The position numbers and the translations under genes were made by a program. The notes below the pieces were generated by a model, which saw only the letters and a program-made list of their open reading frames with translations, ran no database searches and was not told where the DNA came from. This document shows, in pieces, positions 34,680-45,287 of a stretch of DNA of 64,000 nt. The number at the start of each line of letters is the position of its first letter. Within the stretch, counting starts at the first letter, position 1. The stretch comes from Acidobacteriota bacterium. Lineage in GTDB: Bacteria; Acidobacteriota; Aminicenantia; Aminicenantales; Saccharicenantaceae. The stretch covers positions 62,001 to 126,000 of the forward strand of contig JAWSUF010000004.1 in NCBI GenBank assembly GCA_033549365.1. The letters are read 5' to 3'.

Positions 34680-35960
34680 TCAGCGGGAGGGAAGGAGGGA
34701 CCCGTCCCGCACGACGATTTGGCCGTTTTTGATGACGTGGCGGACCGGATTCGTCCCGACCTCGTAGGCGAGAGAAACGTGATCGCGGCCGCGGCAGAGA
34801 AGAATGTCCGCCTTTTTTCCGGCTTCGAGGGTTCCGACCTCGCTTTCCCGGCCGACGGCGTAGGCGGCGTTCGCCGTGCAGGCGTTCAGGGCTTCCTCGA
34901 CGCTCATGCCGAGCGTGAAGACGCCGAGTTGAAGGACAAAAGCCATGGAGCTGACCATGGAACTTCCCGGGTTGAAATCCGAGGCCAGGACGACGACGGC
35001 TCCGGCCTCGATGAGGCGGCGGGCCGGCGCGCGCTTGTCCATGCGGAGGAAAAAGGAAACTCCCGGAAGAAGGACGGCGGCCGTCCGGCTCCCGGCCAGG
35101 GCGGCGATGCCTTCAGGCGTGACGGCGATCAGGTGTTCGGCTGAACGCGCTCCGGCCTCGGCGGACAGTTCCGTCGCGCCGAGTGGGACGAACTCGTCGG
35201 AGTGGATCTTGATGCCCAATCCCGCCCGCCCGGCGGCCTCGACGAGAGTCCGCGTCTCCTCCAGAGTGAAGACACCCTCTTCGCAGAAGATGTCGAAAAA
35301 TTCCGCCAGGCCGCGGCGTTTGACTTCGGGAAGGACGATTCCGACGAGAAAGTCGATGTATTCCCCCCGTTTTTCCTTGAATTCGGGCGGAATGTCATGG
35401 GCGCCCATGAAAGTCGGCACGATGTCCACAGGATGAGTCCGATCGAGTTCGCGGAGCACCTCGAGCTGCTTGATTTCGTCCTCGAAGTTGAGCCCGTAAC
35501 CGCTCTTGGCTTCGACCGTGGTCGTTCCGGAGAGCAGCATACGGTCGAGTCTCTCCCCGCAGAGAGCGAGGAGTTTGTCCCGGGAGATGTCTCTCGTGGC
35601 TTTGACCGTTGTCCGGATGCCCATGCCCCGGGCCGCCAATTCCTGATAGGTCGCGCCTGCCAGCCTCAGCCGGAACTCGTCCTGCCGGTCTCCGCCGAAA
35701 GGAAGATGGGTATGGGCGTCGACGAAACCCGGAAGAGCGACAAGGCCCCGGCCGTCGATGCGCACGGCGCCGGTTTCGATACGAAACTGTTTTTCAAGCC
35801 CGTCTTCGGGACCGGCGTAAACGATACGGCCCTTTGCGGAGGCGACGCAGCCGTTTTCGACGAGACCGACATCGCCCAGATCCCGGCCCCTTTTCGGAAG
35901 CGGCCCCCGGCAGGTCGCGACCGCCCGGCAGCCGGATATGACCAGATCAACTGACATCAT
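34680..35960 (-). CDS. hutI: Imidazolonepropionase
   Basis: Amidohydrolase of histidine degradation that opens imidazolone-propionate to N-formimino-glutamate. 426 aa from ATG 35960 (or 35957), normal for the family; the longer frame only shadows ftsZ. Metal site [12 protein letters not shown] (HxH) near residue 75, then EAKSGYGL, the [10 protein letters not shown] segment and a late ASDFNPGSS Asp, all as in HutI. The start overlaps the ftsZ 3' end by 14 nt, so it is translated as the last cistron of the dcw operon. No other hut gene is in the window. Confidence 0.93.
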   Translation of the reverse strand: MMSVDLVISGCRAVATCRGPLPKRGRDLGDVGLVENGCVASAKGRIVYAGPEDGLEKQFRIETGAVRIDGRGLVALPGFVDAHTHLPFGGDRQDEFRLRLAGATYQELAARGMGIRTTVKATRDISRDKLLALCGERLDRMLLSGTTTVEAKSGYGLNFEDEIKQLEVLRELDRTHPVDIVPTFMGAHDIPPEFKEKRGEYIDFLVGIVLPEVKRRGLAEFFDIFCEEGVFTLEETRTLVEAAGRAGLGIKIHSDEFVPLGATELSAEAGARSAEHLIAVTPEGIAALAGSRTAAVLLPGVSFFLRMDKRAPARRLIEAGAVVVLASDFNPGSSMVSSMAFVLQLGVFTLGMSVEEALNACTANAAYAVGRESEVGTLEAGKKADILLCRGRDHVSLAYEVGTNPVRHVIKNGQIVVRDGSLLPSR

Positions 35961-37152
35961 GAGCGTTTTTCTTGAGTCCGGTGTGGCGCGTCTTGCGGAT
36001 AAAGGTCGGCGTTTCGAAGGAGCGCCATTTGTCGTCTCCGTCCCGGGGCATGAGGCGCGGCTGAGGGTTCTTGGACTCGAACTCGTAAGGCGGCGTCTGG
36101 GCGAAAATCGGGAAGGGGTCCGGGGTCTTTTCGATGACCAAACCTTCCTCGTATGCATCCTCGGCTTCTTCCCTGTCTTCGAAACCTGTGGCGATGACGG
36201 TGACTTTGACCATTTCCTTGAGCGAGGGATCGATGACGGTTCCGAAAATGATGTTGGCGTCGGGGTGAGACAGAGTGTGGATCAGCTCCGAAGCCTTGGA
36301 GACTTCGTGGAGCGTCATGTCCTTTCCGCCCGTGATGTTGATGAGAACGCCCCGGGCGCCTTCGATGGACGTATCGACGAGAAGCGGGCTGGAAATGGCT
36401 TTCCGGGCCGCATCGACGGCCCTGTTCTCTCCCGAGGCTATGCCCGTGCCCATGAAGGCCATGCCCATGCCCTTCATGATGGACTTGACGTCGGCGAAAT
36501 CGAGGTTGATCAGCCCGGGCTTGGTGATGAGGTCGGAAATGCCCTGAACCGCCTGGCGGAGGACATCATCGGCCATGGTGAAGGCGTCCTGCATCGACAT
36601 GTCGAGACTGACGGACTGGAGAAGACGTTCGTTGGGGATGGCGATAACGGTGTCCACGACCCCTTTGAGCTCTTTCAGGCCCTCTCCGGCCTGTTTCATT
36701 CTGACCTTGCCCTCGAAATCGAAAGGCAGCGTGACAATGGCGATGACCAGGACGTCGAGTTGGGAGGCCAGGTTGGCCATGATGGGCGTCGCTCCCGTCC
36801 CCGTCCCGCCCCCCAGGCCGGCCGTGAGGAAGACCATATCCGAACCCTGCAGGATCTCGACGAGCGGCTCCGTATCTTCCAGAGCGGCCTGTTTCCCGAT
36901 GTCGGCCCGGCCGCCCGAGCCCAGACCTTTTGTGAGTTTGCCCCCGATGGGAAGTTTCATCCCCGCCCGGCTGGTGTTCAAAGCCTGGAGATCGGTGTTG
37001 ACGGCGATGAACTCCACGCCCTGAATGCCGGATTCGATCATCCGGTTGACGGCGTTGCCTCCGCCTCCCCCGATGCCGATGACGCGGATCTTCGCGCCTT
37101 CATACTCCTCGATGAGATGGAATTTCAGCTTGCCGTTGGTTTCATTTCTCAT
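35947..37152 (-). CDS. ftsZ: Cell division GTPase FtsZ
   Basis: Tubulin-like protein that forms the division ring. 401 aa from ATG 37152, which has AGGAGG 7 nt upstream; the longer frame is rejected. GTP-binding signature [26 protein letters not shown] near the N-terminus and the NxDxQ stretch VNTDLQAL. After a variable linker, the C-terminal peptide [13 protein letters not shown] fits the FtsA/ZipA-binding tail. Immediately follows ftsA. Confidence 0.98.
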   Translation of the reverse strand: MRNETNGKLKFHLIEEYEGAKIRVIGIGGGGGNAVNRMIESGIQGVEFIAVNTDLQALNTSRAGMKLPIGGKLTKGLGSGGRADIGKQAALEDTEPLVEILQGSDMVFLTAGLGGGTGTGATPIMANLASQLDVLVIAIVTLPFDFEGKVRMKQAGEGLKELKGVVDTVIAIPNERLLQSVSLDMSMQDAFTMADDVLRQAVQGISDLITKPGLINLDFADVKSIMKGMGMAFMGTGIASGENRAVDAARKAISSPLLVDTSIEGARGVLINITGGKDMTLHEVSKASELIHTLSHPDANIIFGTVIDPSLKEMVKVTVIATGFEDREEAEDAYEEGLVIEKTPDPFPIFAQTPPYEFESKNPQPRLMPRDGDDKWRSFETPTFIRKTRHTGLKKNAHDVS

Positions 37153-37162
37153 GTCGTCCCTC

Positions 37163-38386
37163 CTATCCGTCCTTGAACCAGTCCTTGATTCTGGTCCAGG
37201 CGCTTCGTTTTCTATCTCTCGACAATCCTTTTTCCTGCCATTTCGCAAACCCGTGAAGGATCAACCCGACCGCCGTCGCGTAGTCCGGCGTGGAAACGCG
37301 GTCGACAAGCCCGCCGACGCCGGCCGGATCGCCCCGGCGCACCGGAAGGTCGAAGACCTCCTCGGCGACTTCCTCGAGACCTTCGAGGAGAGCCGTGCCG
37401 CCGGTCAGGACGATTCCGGAATTGAGGGATTTCTCGTATCCCATGCGCTTGATGTCGCCGTCCACCAGGCGGAAGATCTCCTCGGCCCGGGGTTGAATGA
37501 TGTCGGCCAGGATCTGGCGCGACAGCACCCGGGGTTTGCGGCCCTTTCCGACCGAAGGCACCTCGATGGTTTCCTGCTCTTCGATGACGGGACCGGCGAT
37601 GCAACCGTATTTCTTCTTGATTTTTTCGGCCTCGGGAATGGGGGTCCGCAGGCCGACCGCGATGTCGTTGGTGAAGTTGTCGCCGCCGATGGGGATGGTC
37701 GATGTGTACCACAAGCTGCCCCGCTCGAAAATGGCCACTTCCGTGGTCCCCGCGCCGATGTCGATCTGCCCGACGCCGAGCTCCCGCTCATCGGTCGTGA
37801 GCACGGCCTGGTTCGTGGCGATCTGGTTGAGGACGATTTCCTCGATGACGATCCCGGCCCGGTCGATGCAGGTCTTGAGGTTTTGAAGCGAAGTGATGGA
37901 CGAAGTGACGATGTGCACATTGACTTCGAGCTTGACGCCGCTCATGCCGTGAGGATCGCGGATGCCGTCCTGCTCGTCGACGACGAACTCCTGAGGGATG
38001 ATGTGAATGATCTCCCGGTCCGGGGGAATGGAAAGCGCCTTGGACTGGTCGATGACCCGGCGGACGTCCTCGCGGCTGATGACCCGGTTTTTCCCGGATA
38101 CGGCGACGACGCCGCGGCTGTTGAAGCTCTTGATATGAGCGCCGGAGATGCCGATGAAGGCGGCGCCGATTTCGACGCCGGACATCAGTTCCGCCTCTTC
38201 CTGGGCCCGCTTGATGGCGGCCGTGGTGGCTTCGAGGTTGACCACGACGCCCTTCCGGAGGCCGCGGGAGTCGGCGGTTCCGATACCGATGATTTCCAGT
38301 TTGCGCTCCTCCGTGATTTCTCCGATGACGGCCACGACTTTGCGTGTTCCGATGTCGAAGCCGACGATATAGCTGCTTTTGGGCAT
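37163..38386 (-). CDS. ftsA: Cell division protein FtsA
   Basis: Actin-like membrane tether for FtsZ. 407 aa from ATG 38386, which has AAGGAGG and overlaps the ftsQ stop (TAATG). ATPase motifs are [29 protein letters not shown] and [13 protein letters not shown]. The inserted 1C (SHS2) domain is in place, and the C-terminal [11 protein letters not shown] is the amphipathic membrane-targeting helix. Confidence 0.97.
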   Translation of the reverse strand: MPKSSYIVGFDIGTRKVVAVIGEITEERKLEIIGIGTADSRGLRKGVVVNLEATTAAIKRAQEEAELMSGVEIGAAFIGISGAHIKSFNSRGVVAVSGKNRVISREDVRRVIDQSKALSIPPDREIIHIIPQEFVVDEQDGIRDPHGMSGVKLEVNVHIVTSSITSLQNLKTCIDRAGIVIEEIVLNQIATNQAVLTTDERELGVGQIDIGAGTTEVAIFERGSLWYTSTIPIGGDNFTNDIAVGLRTPIPEAEKIKKKYGCIAGPVIEEQETIEVPSVGKGRKPRVLSRQILADIIQPRAEEIFRLVDGDIKRMGYEKSLNSGIVLTGGTALLEGLEEVAEEVFDLPVRRGDPAGVGGLVDRVSTPDYATAVGLILHGFAKWQEKGLSRDRKRSAWTRIKDWFKDG

Positions 38387-39222
38387 TAGTCCGCCTCCTT
38401 GGTGAACTGAGGCCTCCGGGCCTCTCCGGCCGGTCTCCCGGGCCCGGCGGGTTTGAGCACGGCCCGGCCCGCGAACCTCAAGTCGACGCTCTCCAGGGGT
38501 CCGAACCGCGCTTCCCAATCCGGCCGGCGCTCCCGGAAAACGTTCAATCCTTCCAACGCATCCGCGGCGGCGACCTTGATCAGGACGGGATCGTTTCGAA
38601 GTTTTATGGAAAGCCCTCCGGAGTCCGTGAGATCCAGGGATTCCACGTCTCTTTTTTCGGTCTCCGGCAGGGCGTCCAGAAATGACCAGGCCGTTTTCAA
38701 TTTCTCGTCGAGACCGAATTGAAATCCGTCCCGATCCGTGAGCAGGGGAAGATCTTCGCCGGTCTCCGTTTCGGGCTTGCCGAGATCGACGCCATCCCGA
38801 TCGATCAGACGCGGAGCGCTTCTGGAAATCCGGGCGGCGGGCCGGCGTTCCGCGACGTCCACAACCAGGGTCGAGGGAAAAACTCTCGAAACCCGGACAT
38901 CGCGGACCCAGGTCAAACTCCGGATGTCCTCCTCAATTCCCCGGACATCGCAGAACAAAATATTTCCCAGGGGCCTGAGGCGCAAATCCTGAGCAATCTC
39001 GCGGCTCAGGGACGGATGAGGGCAGGCGACCTTGACGTCGGTGATTTTGAGATGATCCCACGTCAGGAGATAGATCCAGGCTTCATGGAGAACCGCGAAC
39101 AGCGCCACTTGAAGAAGAAGAAGAGAGAGAACGTGTCCGTATTTCAACGCGAAATGCCGGCGCACTTTCCGGGCCCGGGATTCCGAGACTCCGCGTTGAA
39201 AGGCCAAGGCCGATACCGACAT
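38386..39222 (-). CDS. ftsQ: Cell division protein FtsQ/DivIB
   Basis: 278 aa bitopic divisome protein. Short cytoplasmic N-terminus, membrane segment at about 28-48 (VLSLLLLQVALFAVL), then a POTRA domain (LKITDVKVACPHPSLS) and the FtsQ beta domain with SRVFPSTLVVDVAERRPAA. It links early and late divisome proteins and scaffolds FtsL/FtsB. Located between murC (2-nt gap) and ftsA, the canonical place. Confidence 0.92.
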   Translation of the reverse strand: MSVSALAFQRGVSESRARKVRRHFALKYGHVLSLLLLQVALFAVLHEAWIYLLTWDHLKITDVKVACPHPSLSREIAQDLRLRPLGNILFCDVRGIEEDIRSLTWVRDVRVSRVFPSTLVVDVAERRPAARISRSAPRLIDRDGVDLGKPETETGEDLPLLTDRDGFQFGLDEKLKTAWSFLDALPETEKRDVESLDLTDSGGLSIKLRNDPVLIKVAAADALEGLNVFRERRPDWEARFGPLESVDLRFAGRAVLKPAGPGRPAGEARRPQFTKEAD

Positions 39223-39224
39223 GT

Positions 39225-40613
39225 TCAGGTCCTGTCCTCCAGTTTCTTGATCAGAGCCGGGATGATGCGGTTGATGGGACCCGCTCCCATGACAAAGATC
39301 ATATCGTCCGCTTCGGCGAGTGATGCGGCCAGCGAGGGAACGGCCTCCATTTTCGGTTCAAAACGGACGTTTTTGTGGCCGAAATGCCGGATTTCATCGA
39401 AGAGGGCTTGGCCCGTGACGCCAGGCAGGGGGTTCTCTCCGGCCGGATAAACCTCGGTCACGATCAGGATATCGGCCTGATTGAACGAAGTCGCGAACTC
39501 CTTCATCAGGTGGGACAGCCGGGAATAACGGTGGGGCTGAAAAACGGCCATGATGCGGCGTCTCCATCCCTGACGGGCGGCGTCGAGAGTCGCCCGGATT
39601 TCGGTCGGGTGATGGGCGTAATCCTCAATGACCATGATGCCGCCGACATCGGCCCGAAGTTCGAACCGGCGTCCCGTTCCGGTATATCCCTGAAGCGCGG
39701 CCAGGATGGTATCCACGGGGATGTCGAGATCCAGCCCGACGGCCACGGCCGCCATGGCGTTCAGGATGTTGTGTTTTCCGGGGACCTGGAGGTGCAGCTC
39801 GCCGAGTTCGCGGCCGCGATGAAAAAGGCGGCTGTGGCTCGAAAAGTCCTTGAATCGGAAATCCCTGGCGAAAATATCCGCCTGGGCGGAAAATCCGTAG
39901 GTGATGATTTTCCGGTCGATCAGCGGGAGGATGCTCTGGAGATTGGGGTCGTCGAGACAAAGGATGACCGGGCCGTAAAACGGGACCTTGTTGGCGAAAT
40001 TGACGAACGTGCTTTTAATCTCTTCCAGAGAATCGTACTGGTCGAGATGCTCGTTGTCGATATTGGTCAAAATGGCGATGAACGGGGAAAGAAAAAGAAA
40101 GGAGCGGTCGCTTTCATCCGCCTCCGCGACGATGAAATCTCCGGTGCCCAATCGGGCGTTGGCTCCGAGGGTGTTCAGCCGGCCCCCGACAATGACCGTG
40201 GGATCGTAGCCCGCGGCGTCGAGAACGACGGCCGTCATCGAGGTCGTGGAGGTCTTGCCGTGGGATCCGGCCACGGCGACACCGTACTTCATCCGCATGA
40301 GTTCGGCCAGCATCTCCGCCCGCGGAATGACCGGAATGAGGCGGGTTCTGGCCTCCACCACCTCGACATTGGTCTCCCGAACCGCCGAAGAGATGACGAC
40401 GACGTCGGCGTTGCGGACGTTTTCCGCCGCGTGGCCCACGGCGACTTCGGCGCCGAGCTTCCGGAGCCGCTGGAGAACGTCGCTGTCCTGGACGTCGGAT
40501 CCGGAAACCTCGTATTCGAGGTTGAGAAGAACCTCGGCGATTCCGCACATTCCCGTCCCCCCGATTCCGACCATGTGGATGCGCCGGAGTTTGCGGTAGC
40601 CTTTCTTGGTCAT
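39225..40613 (-). CDS. murC: UDP-N-acetylmuramate-L-alanine ligase MurC
   Basis: Adds L-Ala to UDP-MurNAc in the cytoplasm. 462 aa. The frame continues upstream to 40943, but that part shadows murG; ATG 40613 overlaps the murG stop (ATGA). Motifs are HMVGIGGTGMCGIAEVL, the P-loop GSHGKTSTT, EADESDRSF, NIDNEHLDQY and DYAHHPTEI, all MurC-specific. Confidence 0.97.
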   Translation of the reverse strand: MTKKGYRKLRRIHMVGIGGTGMCGIAEVLLNLEYEVSGSDVQDSDVLQRLRKLGAEVAVGHAAENVRNADVVVISSAVRETNVEVVEARTRLIPVIPRAEMLAELMRMKYGVAVAGSHGKTSTTSMTAVVLDAAGYDPTVIVGGRLNTLGANARLGTGDFIVAEADESDRSFLFLSPFIAILTNIDNEHLDQYDSLEEIKSTFVNFANKVPFYGPVILCLDDPNLQSILPLIDRKIITYGFSAQADIFARDFRFKDFSSHSRLFHRGRELGELHLQVPGKHNILNAMAAVAVGLDLDIPVDTILAALQGYTGTGRRFELRADVGGIMVIEDYAHHPTEIRATLDAARQGWRRRIMAVFQPHRYSRLSHLMKEFATSFNQADILIVTEVYPAGENPLPGVTGQALFDEIRHFGHKNVRFEPKMEAVPSLAASLAEADDMIFVMGAGPINRIIPALIKKLEDRT

Positions 40614-41713
40614 CGTTCCCCTCCCGGTGGGTCTTGATCGATCAGCTTCAGACAGAGTTCGGCAATATGCCCAGCGGCGTCCACTCGGCGCAAACTCTCC
40701 AGACTCATCTGCATGGCCGCCAATTTTGCCCGGTCTTCCAGCAGATCCAGGATTTTCCCGGCCAGCGCTTCCGGAGTCGCATCCTTTTCCAGAAGGACTT
40801 CGGCGCCCCCCGCCTTTTCCAGAACCCGGGCGTTGTGTTCCTGATGGTTTTCGGCCGCTCCGGCGAAGGGAACCAAAATGGAGGGTTTCCGGGCGGCGAT
40901 AAGTTCGGCCACGGATGTGGCTCCGGCCCGGCAGACGATGCAATCCGCCTCATCGAAAGCTGCGGGCATGTCCCAGAGATATGCCTCAGTGCGGGCGCTC
41001 TCGAACCCCTGTTCGGTGTAGGCGGCGCGGGTCGCGTCCAGGTCCGAGCTCCCGGTCTGGTGAATGATGCGAATCCGCCGCCCGCTGTTTTGGAGAAGGG
41101 GGAGAGCCGCCGTCGCCGTCCGATTGAGAAAATGCGAACCCTGGCTTCCTCCGAAGATCAGGACAACCGGAATCTCCCTCTTTTCCCGGCGGACCTGGAG
41201 ATTGAAAAACTCATCGCGCACGGGGTTGCCGATGAAAACGCCCTTGTCGCCGAAAAAGGGCAGGGAATCGGCGAAGGAGGTCACGGCCCGATCGACGAAG
41301 CGCCGCAGCATCCGGTTGGTGAAGCCCGGACGAACGTTCTGTTCCAGAATGACGGTCGGGCGTCCCAGCCAGGCGGCCGGAAGGACGACGGGGCCTGAAC
41401 TGTAGCCGCCCATCCCGATAACGAGGGCCGGCCGGAGAACGGTCAGGAGATAAACGGATTTCAGGAAGGCCGCGGGCAGAAGAAAGGCGGCGCGCAGGCT
41501 TTTCCATCCCCGGCCGACAAGGCCTTCGACCGCAAGGGAGATGAAACGGACGCCGTGGCGCTCCATGATTTGCCTTTCGACATCCCGGCGGCCGCCGACA
41601 TACACCAGTTGGAGATCGGGGCTTTTCGCCTTGAGGGCCCGGCCGACCATGAGCGAAGGATAGAGATGCCCTCCGGTGCCGCCGCCGCAGATCACGATGT
41701 TCCGCGGCTTCAC
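40610..41713 (-). CDS. murG: UDP-GlcNAc:lipid I transferase MurG
   Basis: GT28 enzyme that makes lipid II on the inner face of the membrane. 367 aa. GTG start overlaps the ftsW stop. N-terminal CGGGTGGHLYPSL loop, GGYSSGP segment, and C-terminal GGSQGS and CRAGATSVAEL motifs are intact. Confidence 0.97.
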   Translation of the reverse strand: MKPRNIVICGGGTGGHLYPSLMVGRALKAKSPDLQLVYVGGRRDVERQIMERHGVRFISLAVEGLVGRGWKSLRAAFLLPAAFLKSVYLLTVLRPALVIGMGGYSSGPVVLPAAWLGRPTVILEQNVRPGFTNRMLRRFVDRAVTSFADSLPFFGDKGVFIGNPVRDEFFNLQVRREKREIPVVLIFGGSQGSHFLNRTATAALPLLQNSGRRIRIIHQTGSSDLDATRAAYTEQGFESARTEAYLWDMPAAFDEADCIVCRAGATSVAELIAARKPSILVPFAGAAENHQEHNARVLEKAGGAEVLLEKDATPEALAGKILDLLEDRAKLAAMQMSLESLRRVDAAGHIAELCLKLIDQDPPGGER

Positions 41714-42822
41714 GTCAGCCCTCCGGATTCCCGCTTACGCCGGGAGATGTTGAGAAGAAGCCCCGCGGCCGCCAGGCTGCAGAGAAGGGCCGATCGTCCG
41801 AAGGAAATGAAAGGCAGGGGCAGCCCTGTCGCCGGACCCAGCCCGAGAACAATCGAGATGTTGAGCAGAGACTGGGCCGTGATCATGAGCGTCAAGCCGG
41901 CCGCGACGAGCTTGTGTAGAGGATCGGCGGTGCGGAGTGCGATGGCCAGGCCCCGCCACAAAAAGATGAAAAACAGCGTCAGGGTGAAAACCGTTCCCAG
42001 GAGACCGAACTCTTCACCAAGAATCGCATAGATGAAATCCGTGTGGGCGCAGGGCAGGAAGAACAGCTTCTGAATACTTCCTCCCAGGTTGACTCCCAGG
42101 ATGCCGCCCGCGCCTACGGCCAGTTTGGACTGGATGACCTGGAAGCTTTTTCCCAGGACGTCCTTTTCCATCGTCAGGAACTCCAGGATGCGGTCCATTC
42201 GATAGTCGGCCCGAAGGAGAAAGAAAAAGAAGACGCCCAAAGCCCCGGCGCCCGCCGCCAGGAAATATCTCAGCCGGACGCCACCCAGGAAAAGCATGGC
42301 CGACGAGACGGCGAAGAGGAAAACGGCGGTGCTGTAATCCGGTTGTTTCAGGATGAGGACGACGAAAACCATGATGACGAGAAACGGCACAAGAACGATT
42401 TTCCATTCGTGGAGACGGTCTTTTCGGCTGTGGCAATAATGGGCCGTGAAAAGAACGAGGGCGATCTTGGCCAGTTCGGAGGGCTGGAAGCGCAATCCGA
42501 ACAGAAAGACCCACCGTTGAGTGTTGGCCACGGGGGGCATCACGAGGCAGAGAAGAAGCAGAATGAAACTGACGATGAGCAGGCCATAGACGGCCGCCGT
42601 GCTGTTGAAAATATCTTTGTGGAAGGAAGCCGCCGCGGCCAGCACAACGAGGCCCACGAGAACGCCGAAAACCTGATGAACGAAAAAATAAAGGGGATGG
42701 CCGTACTTTTCTCCGGCCAGGATGGCTGATGAGCTGAAAACCATGAGAATTCCGACAACGAGAAGCAGCAGGGTTGCCGCCAAAAGCGTTTTATCCAGGC
42801 CCTGCCGTGCGTTGCCGCTCAT
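41710..42822 (-). CDS. ftsW: SEDS peptidoglycan polymerase FtsW
   Basis: 370 aa, about 10 membrane segments. SEDS landmarks are WVFLFGLRFQPSELAKIALVLF, the AILGEEFGLLG loop, and GPATGLPLPFISFGRSAL near the end. In dcw clusters this copy is FtsW, the septal polymerase partner of FtsI, which is encoded upstream in the same operon. Three nt separate it from murD. Confidence 0.95.
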   Translation of the reverse strand: MSGNARQGLDKTLLAATLLLLVVGILMVFSSSAILAGEKYGHPLYFFVHQVFGVLVGLVVLAAAASFHKDIFNSTAAVYGLLIVSFILLLLCLVMPPVANTQRWVFLFGLRFQPSELAKIALVLFTAHYCHSRKDRLHEWKIVLVPFLVIMVFVVLILKQPDYSTAVFLFAVSSAMLFLGGVRLRYFLAAGAGALGVFFFFLLRADYRMDRILEFLTMEKDVLGKSFQVIQSKLAVGAGGILGVNLGGSIQKLFFLPCAHTDFIYAILGEEFGLLGTVFTLTLFFIFLWRGLAIALRTADPLHKLVAAGLTLMITAQSLLNISIVLGLGPATGLPLPFISFGRSALLCSLAAAGLLLNISRRKRESGGLT

Positions 42823-42825
42823 GAT

Positions 42826-44199
42826 TCAGACCTTTTTCCTTTCCAAAATCCGGGCGATTTTCCGCACTTCGTTTTTGAACACCCGGCCCCGCTCCTCGAA
42901 ACTCCGGAACATGTCCCAGCTTGTGCAGGCGGGTGCCAGAAGAACGACCTGGCCGGGTTCCGCCGCGGCGAAGGCCCGCCGCACCGCATCCCGGAATGAA
43001 GAGGCCCGTTCCAGAGAAACGGCGCCTTTCAGGGCGTTTTCCAAAGCGTCCGCGGCCTCGCCGACAAGAACCGCCCGGGCGGCTTTTTTTCGAACCGCCG
43101 GCCGAAGAGGACGGAAATCCCCTCCCTTGGCGCGGCCTCCCAGAATAAGGATGACCCGGTCTTCGACGGCGGCCAGGGCTTTGAGCGCGGCGTCCACGGT
43201 TGTGGCCTTGGAATCGTTGATAAAACGGACGCCCCGGAAGGTCAGTACATTCTCCAGCCGGTGTTCGAGTCCCTGGAAGGCCCGGATGGTCGTCTTCATC
43301 CGCCCGGGAGAGACGCCGAGCAGGTGTCCGGTCAGGGCCGCGGCCATGACATTCTCATGGTTGTGGGTTCCCGGGAGGCGGATGTCGCTCAGCGGAATCA
43401 AGGGTTTTTCTCCGCCGTCGTTCAGAACGATCCAACCGTTGCGGATGAAGACGCCCCGGGTCGGGAGCGCCTTTCGGCTGAAGGCGGCCGTCTGAAAGGG
43501 ACCCTCCCGGCGCACGGCCCAAACCCGGGCATCGTCCCTGTTGAGAACGGCGTGATCCCGGGCGGACATGTTGCGGAAGAGTTTTTTCTTCGCGGCGAAG
43601 TAGGCCTCGAAGGAGCCGTGCCAGTCGATGTGGTTTTCCGAGATGTTGAGAAACACGGCCGTGTCGGGGCGGAACCGCTCGGTGTGTTCCAACTGAAAGC
43701 TCGAGATTTCGACGACATAGACATGGCCGGTGCTGCTGGCTTCGACGAAGGAAATCAGCGGTGTCCCGATGTTCCCGGCCAGGTAAGATTTCCGGCCGGC
43801 ATCCGTGAGGATTCTGTGGATCAGGGTCGCCGTCGTGGATTTTCCGTTCGTTCCGGTGACGGCGACAATTGTGCCCCGCAGAAAGCGTCCGGCCAGTTCG
43901 ATTTCGGAAAGGATCGGTGTGCCGGCTCGCCCGGCCGCCGCAACGGCCGGGTGAGGAGGAACGCCGGGGCTGAGGAGGATCAGGTCCCGATCTCGAAGGA
44001 AGGCCTCCGTATGACCGCCCGTTTCAAAACGGATGCCCCGGTCCTTCCAGCGAGACGCGGATTTGCCGAGTTCGCCGGCCGCTCGTTTTTCGGTCACCGA
44101 GACTCGGGCGCCGCGCCGGTGGAGAAAACGCACCAGGGCGGCCCCGGTTTTCCCGAAACCGACAACGAGCGCGTCTTTATTCCTCAGGTCCATGATCAT
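42826..44199 (-). CDS. murD: UDP-N-acetylmuramoylalanine-D-glutamate ligase MurD
   Basis: 457 aa. Adds D-Glu to UDP-MurNAc-L-Ala. ATG 44199 gives an ATGA overlap with mraY; ATG 44193 is a near alternative. The much longer open frame shadows mraY. Motifs are VVGFGKTGAALVRFL, P-loop AVTGTNGKSTT, ISENHIDWHGS, GLEHRLE and FINDSKATT. Confidence 0.96.
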   Translation of the reverse strand: MIMDLRNKDALVVGFGKTGAALVRFLHRRGARVSVTEKRAAGELGKSASRWKDRGIRFETGGHTEAFLRDRDLILLSPGVPPHPAVAAAGRAGTPILSEIELAGRFLRGTIVAVTGTNGKSTTATLIHRILTDAGRKSYLAGNIGTPLISFVEASSTGHVYVVEISSFQLEHTERFRPDTAVFLNISENHIDWHGSFEAYFAAKKKLFRNMSARDHAVLNRDDARVWAVRREGPFQTAAFSRKALPTRGVFIRNGWIVLNDGGEKPLIPLSDIRLPGTHNHENVMAAALTGHLLGVSPGRMKTTIRAFQGLEHRLENVLTFRGVRFINDSKATTVDAALKALAAVEDRVILILGGRAKGGDFRPLRPAVRKKAARAVLVGEAADALENALKGAVSLERASSFRDAVRRAFAAAEPGQVVLLAPACTSWDMFRSFEERGRVFKNEVRKIARILERKKV

Positions 44200-45284
44200 C
44201 TCAATTTCAATGTCGTCAGACTGAACAGGGCGAATACCAGTCCCAGAATCCAGAAGCGGACGACGACCTTTTCCTCCGGCCAGCCGCTGAGCTCGAAGTG
44301 GTGGTGGAGCGGCGCCATTTTGAAGATCCGGCGCCCGCCCGACAACTTGAAGTAGGACACCTGCAGGATGACCGAAAGGGCTTCCAGGATGAAAACTCCG
44401 GCCACCGCGAAGAGAAGAAATTCCTGCTTGATCAGAACGGCGACGATGCCCAGCGATCCGCCGAGAGAGAGCGCGCCGACGTCGCCCATGAACATTTGCG
44501 CCGGATGGCAGTTGAACCACAGAAAACCGAGACAGGCGGCCGTCAGCGCGCCGCCGAAGACGGTCAGCTCGGCGGCCGCCGGAACCATGGGGATGTTCAG
44601 GTACTGGGACCAGAGGGCGTGACCGGCGATGTAGGTCAGCGCGGTCAGGGCGCCGGCGCTGATGAGCGTCAGGCCGATGGCCAAACCGTCCAGGCCGTCC
44701 GCCAGATTGACGGCGTTCGAGGCGCCGACAAGGATGAACATGATCCAGGGCAGGTAGAAAATGCCGAGATAGGGGACCCAGGTTTTGAAAAAAGGAAAGG
44801 CCATGTGGAGATCGAACAGTCCCCGGTTTCCCATAACAACAAGAGCGATCCCCAGGCCGAGGGCCAGGGCGATTTGAAGGCTGATTTTCTGTCCGCTTTT
44901 CAGGCCCAGCGACTGCCTCCGCCGGATTTTCAGGACATCGTCCGCCCCTCCGATCAGCCCGAAGAAAAACATCGTTCCCATGGCCGTCCAGACATAGAGG
45001 TTCGAAAGGTTTCCCCAGATGAGGGTTGAGACCAGCGTGGAGAAAATGATGAGGATTCCGCCCATGGACGGTGTGCCCTTTTTGGCGGAATGCGAAGGCG
45101 GTCCGTCCGTACGGATTTCCTGTTTGATTTGGAATTTCCTGAGAAGCTTGATCATCGGCGGCCCGAGAAGAAAGCACAGCAGGAGCGCCGTAAGGGCGGC
45201 CAGAGCCGTCCGGACGGTGATGTACCGGAAGACGTTGAAAAACGACAAGGAGCTTTTTAGAGGAACGAGAAGCCAGTACAGCAC
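44196..45284 (-). CDS. mraY: Phospho-MurNAc-pentapeptide transferase MraY
   Basis: 362 aa, 10 membrane segments. Transfers phospho-MurNAc-pentapeptide to undecaprenyl phosphate (lipid I). Signatures are KKGTPSMGG, the catalytic Asp pair in GLIGGADD, NLADGLDGLAIG, and the C-terminal MAPLHHHFELSGW with its HHH motif. Confidence 0.97.
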   Translation of the reverse strand: MLYWLLVPLKSSLSFFNVFRYITVRTALAALTALLLCFLLGPPMIKLLRKFQIKQEIRTDGPPSHSAKKGTPSMGGILIIFSTLVSTLIWGNLSNLYVWTAMGTMFFFGLIGGADDVLKIRRRQSLGLKSGQKISLQIALALGLGIALVVMGNRGLFDLHMAFPFFKTWVPYLGIFYLPWIMFILVGASNAVNLADGLDGLAIGLTLISAGALTALTYIAGHALWSQYLNIPMVPAAAELTVFGGALTAACLGFLWFNCHPAQMFMGDVGALSLGGSLGIVAVLIKQEFLLFAVAGVFILEALSVILQVSYFKLSGGRRIFKMAPLHHHFELSGWPEEKVVVRFWILGLVFALFSLTTLKLR

Positions 45285-45287
45285 GGG

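Noticed and set aside
40614-40943. In-frame 5' extension of murC
   Set aside because: It shadows the murG C-terminus; the ATGA overlap start at 40613 matches MurC family length.
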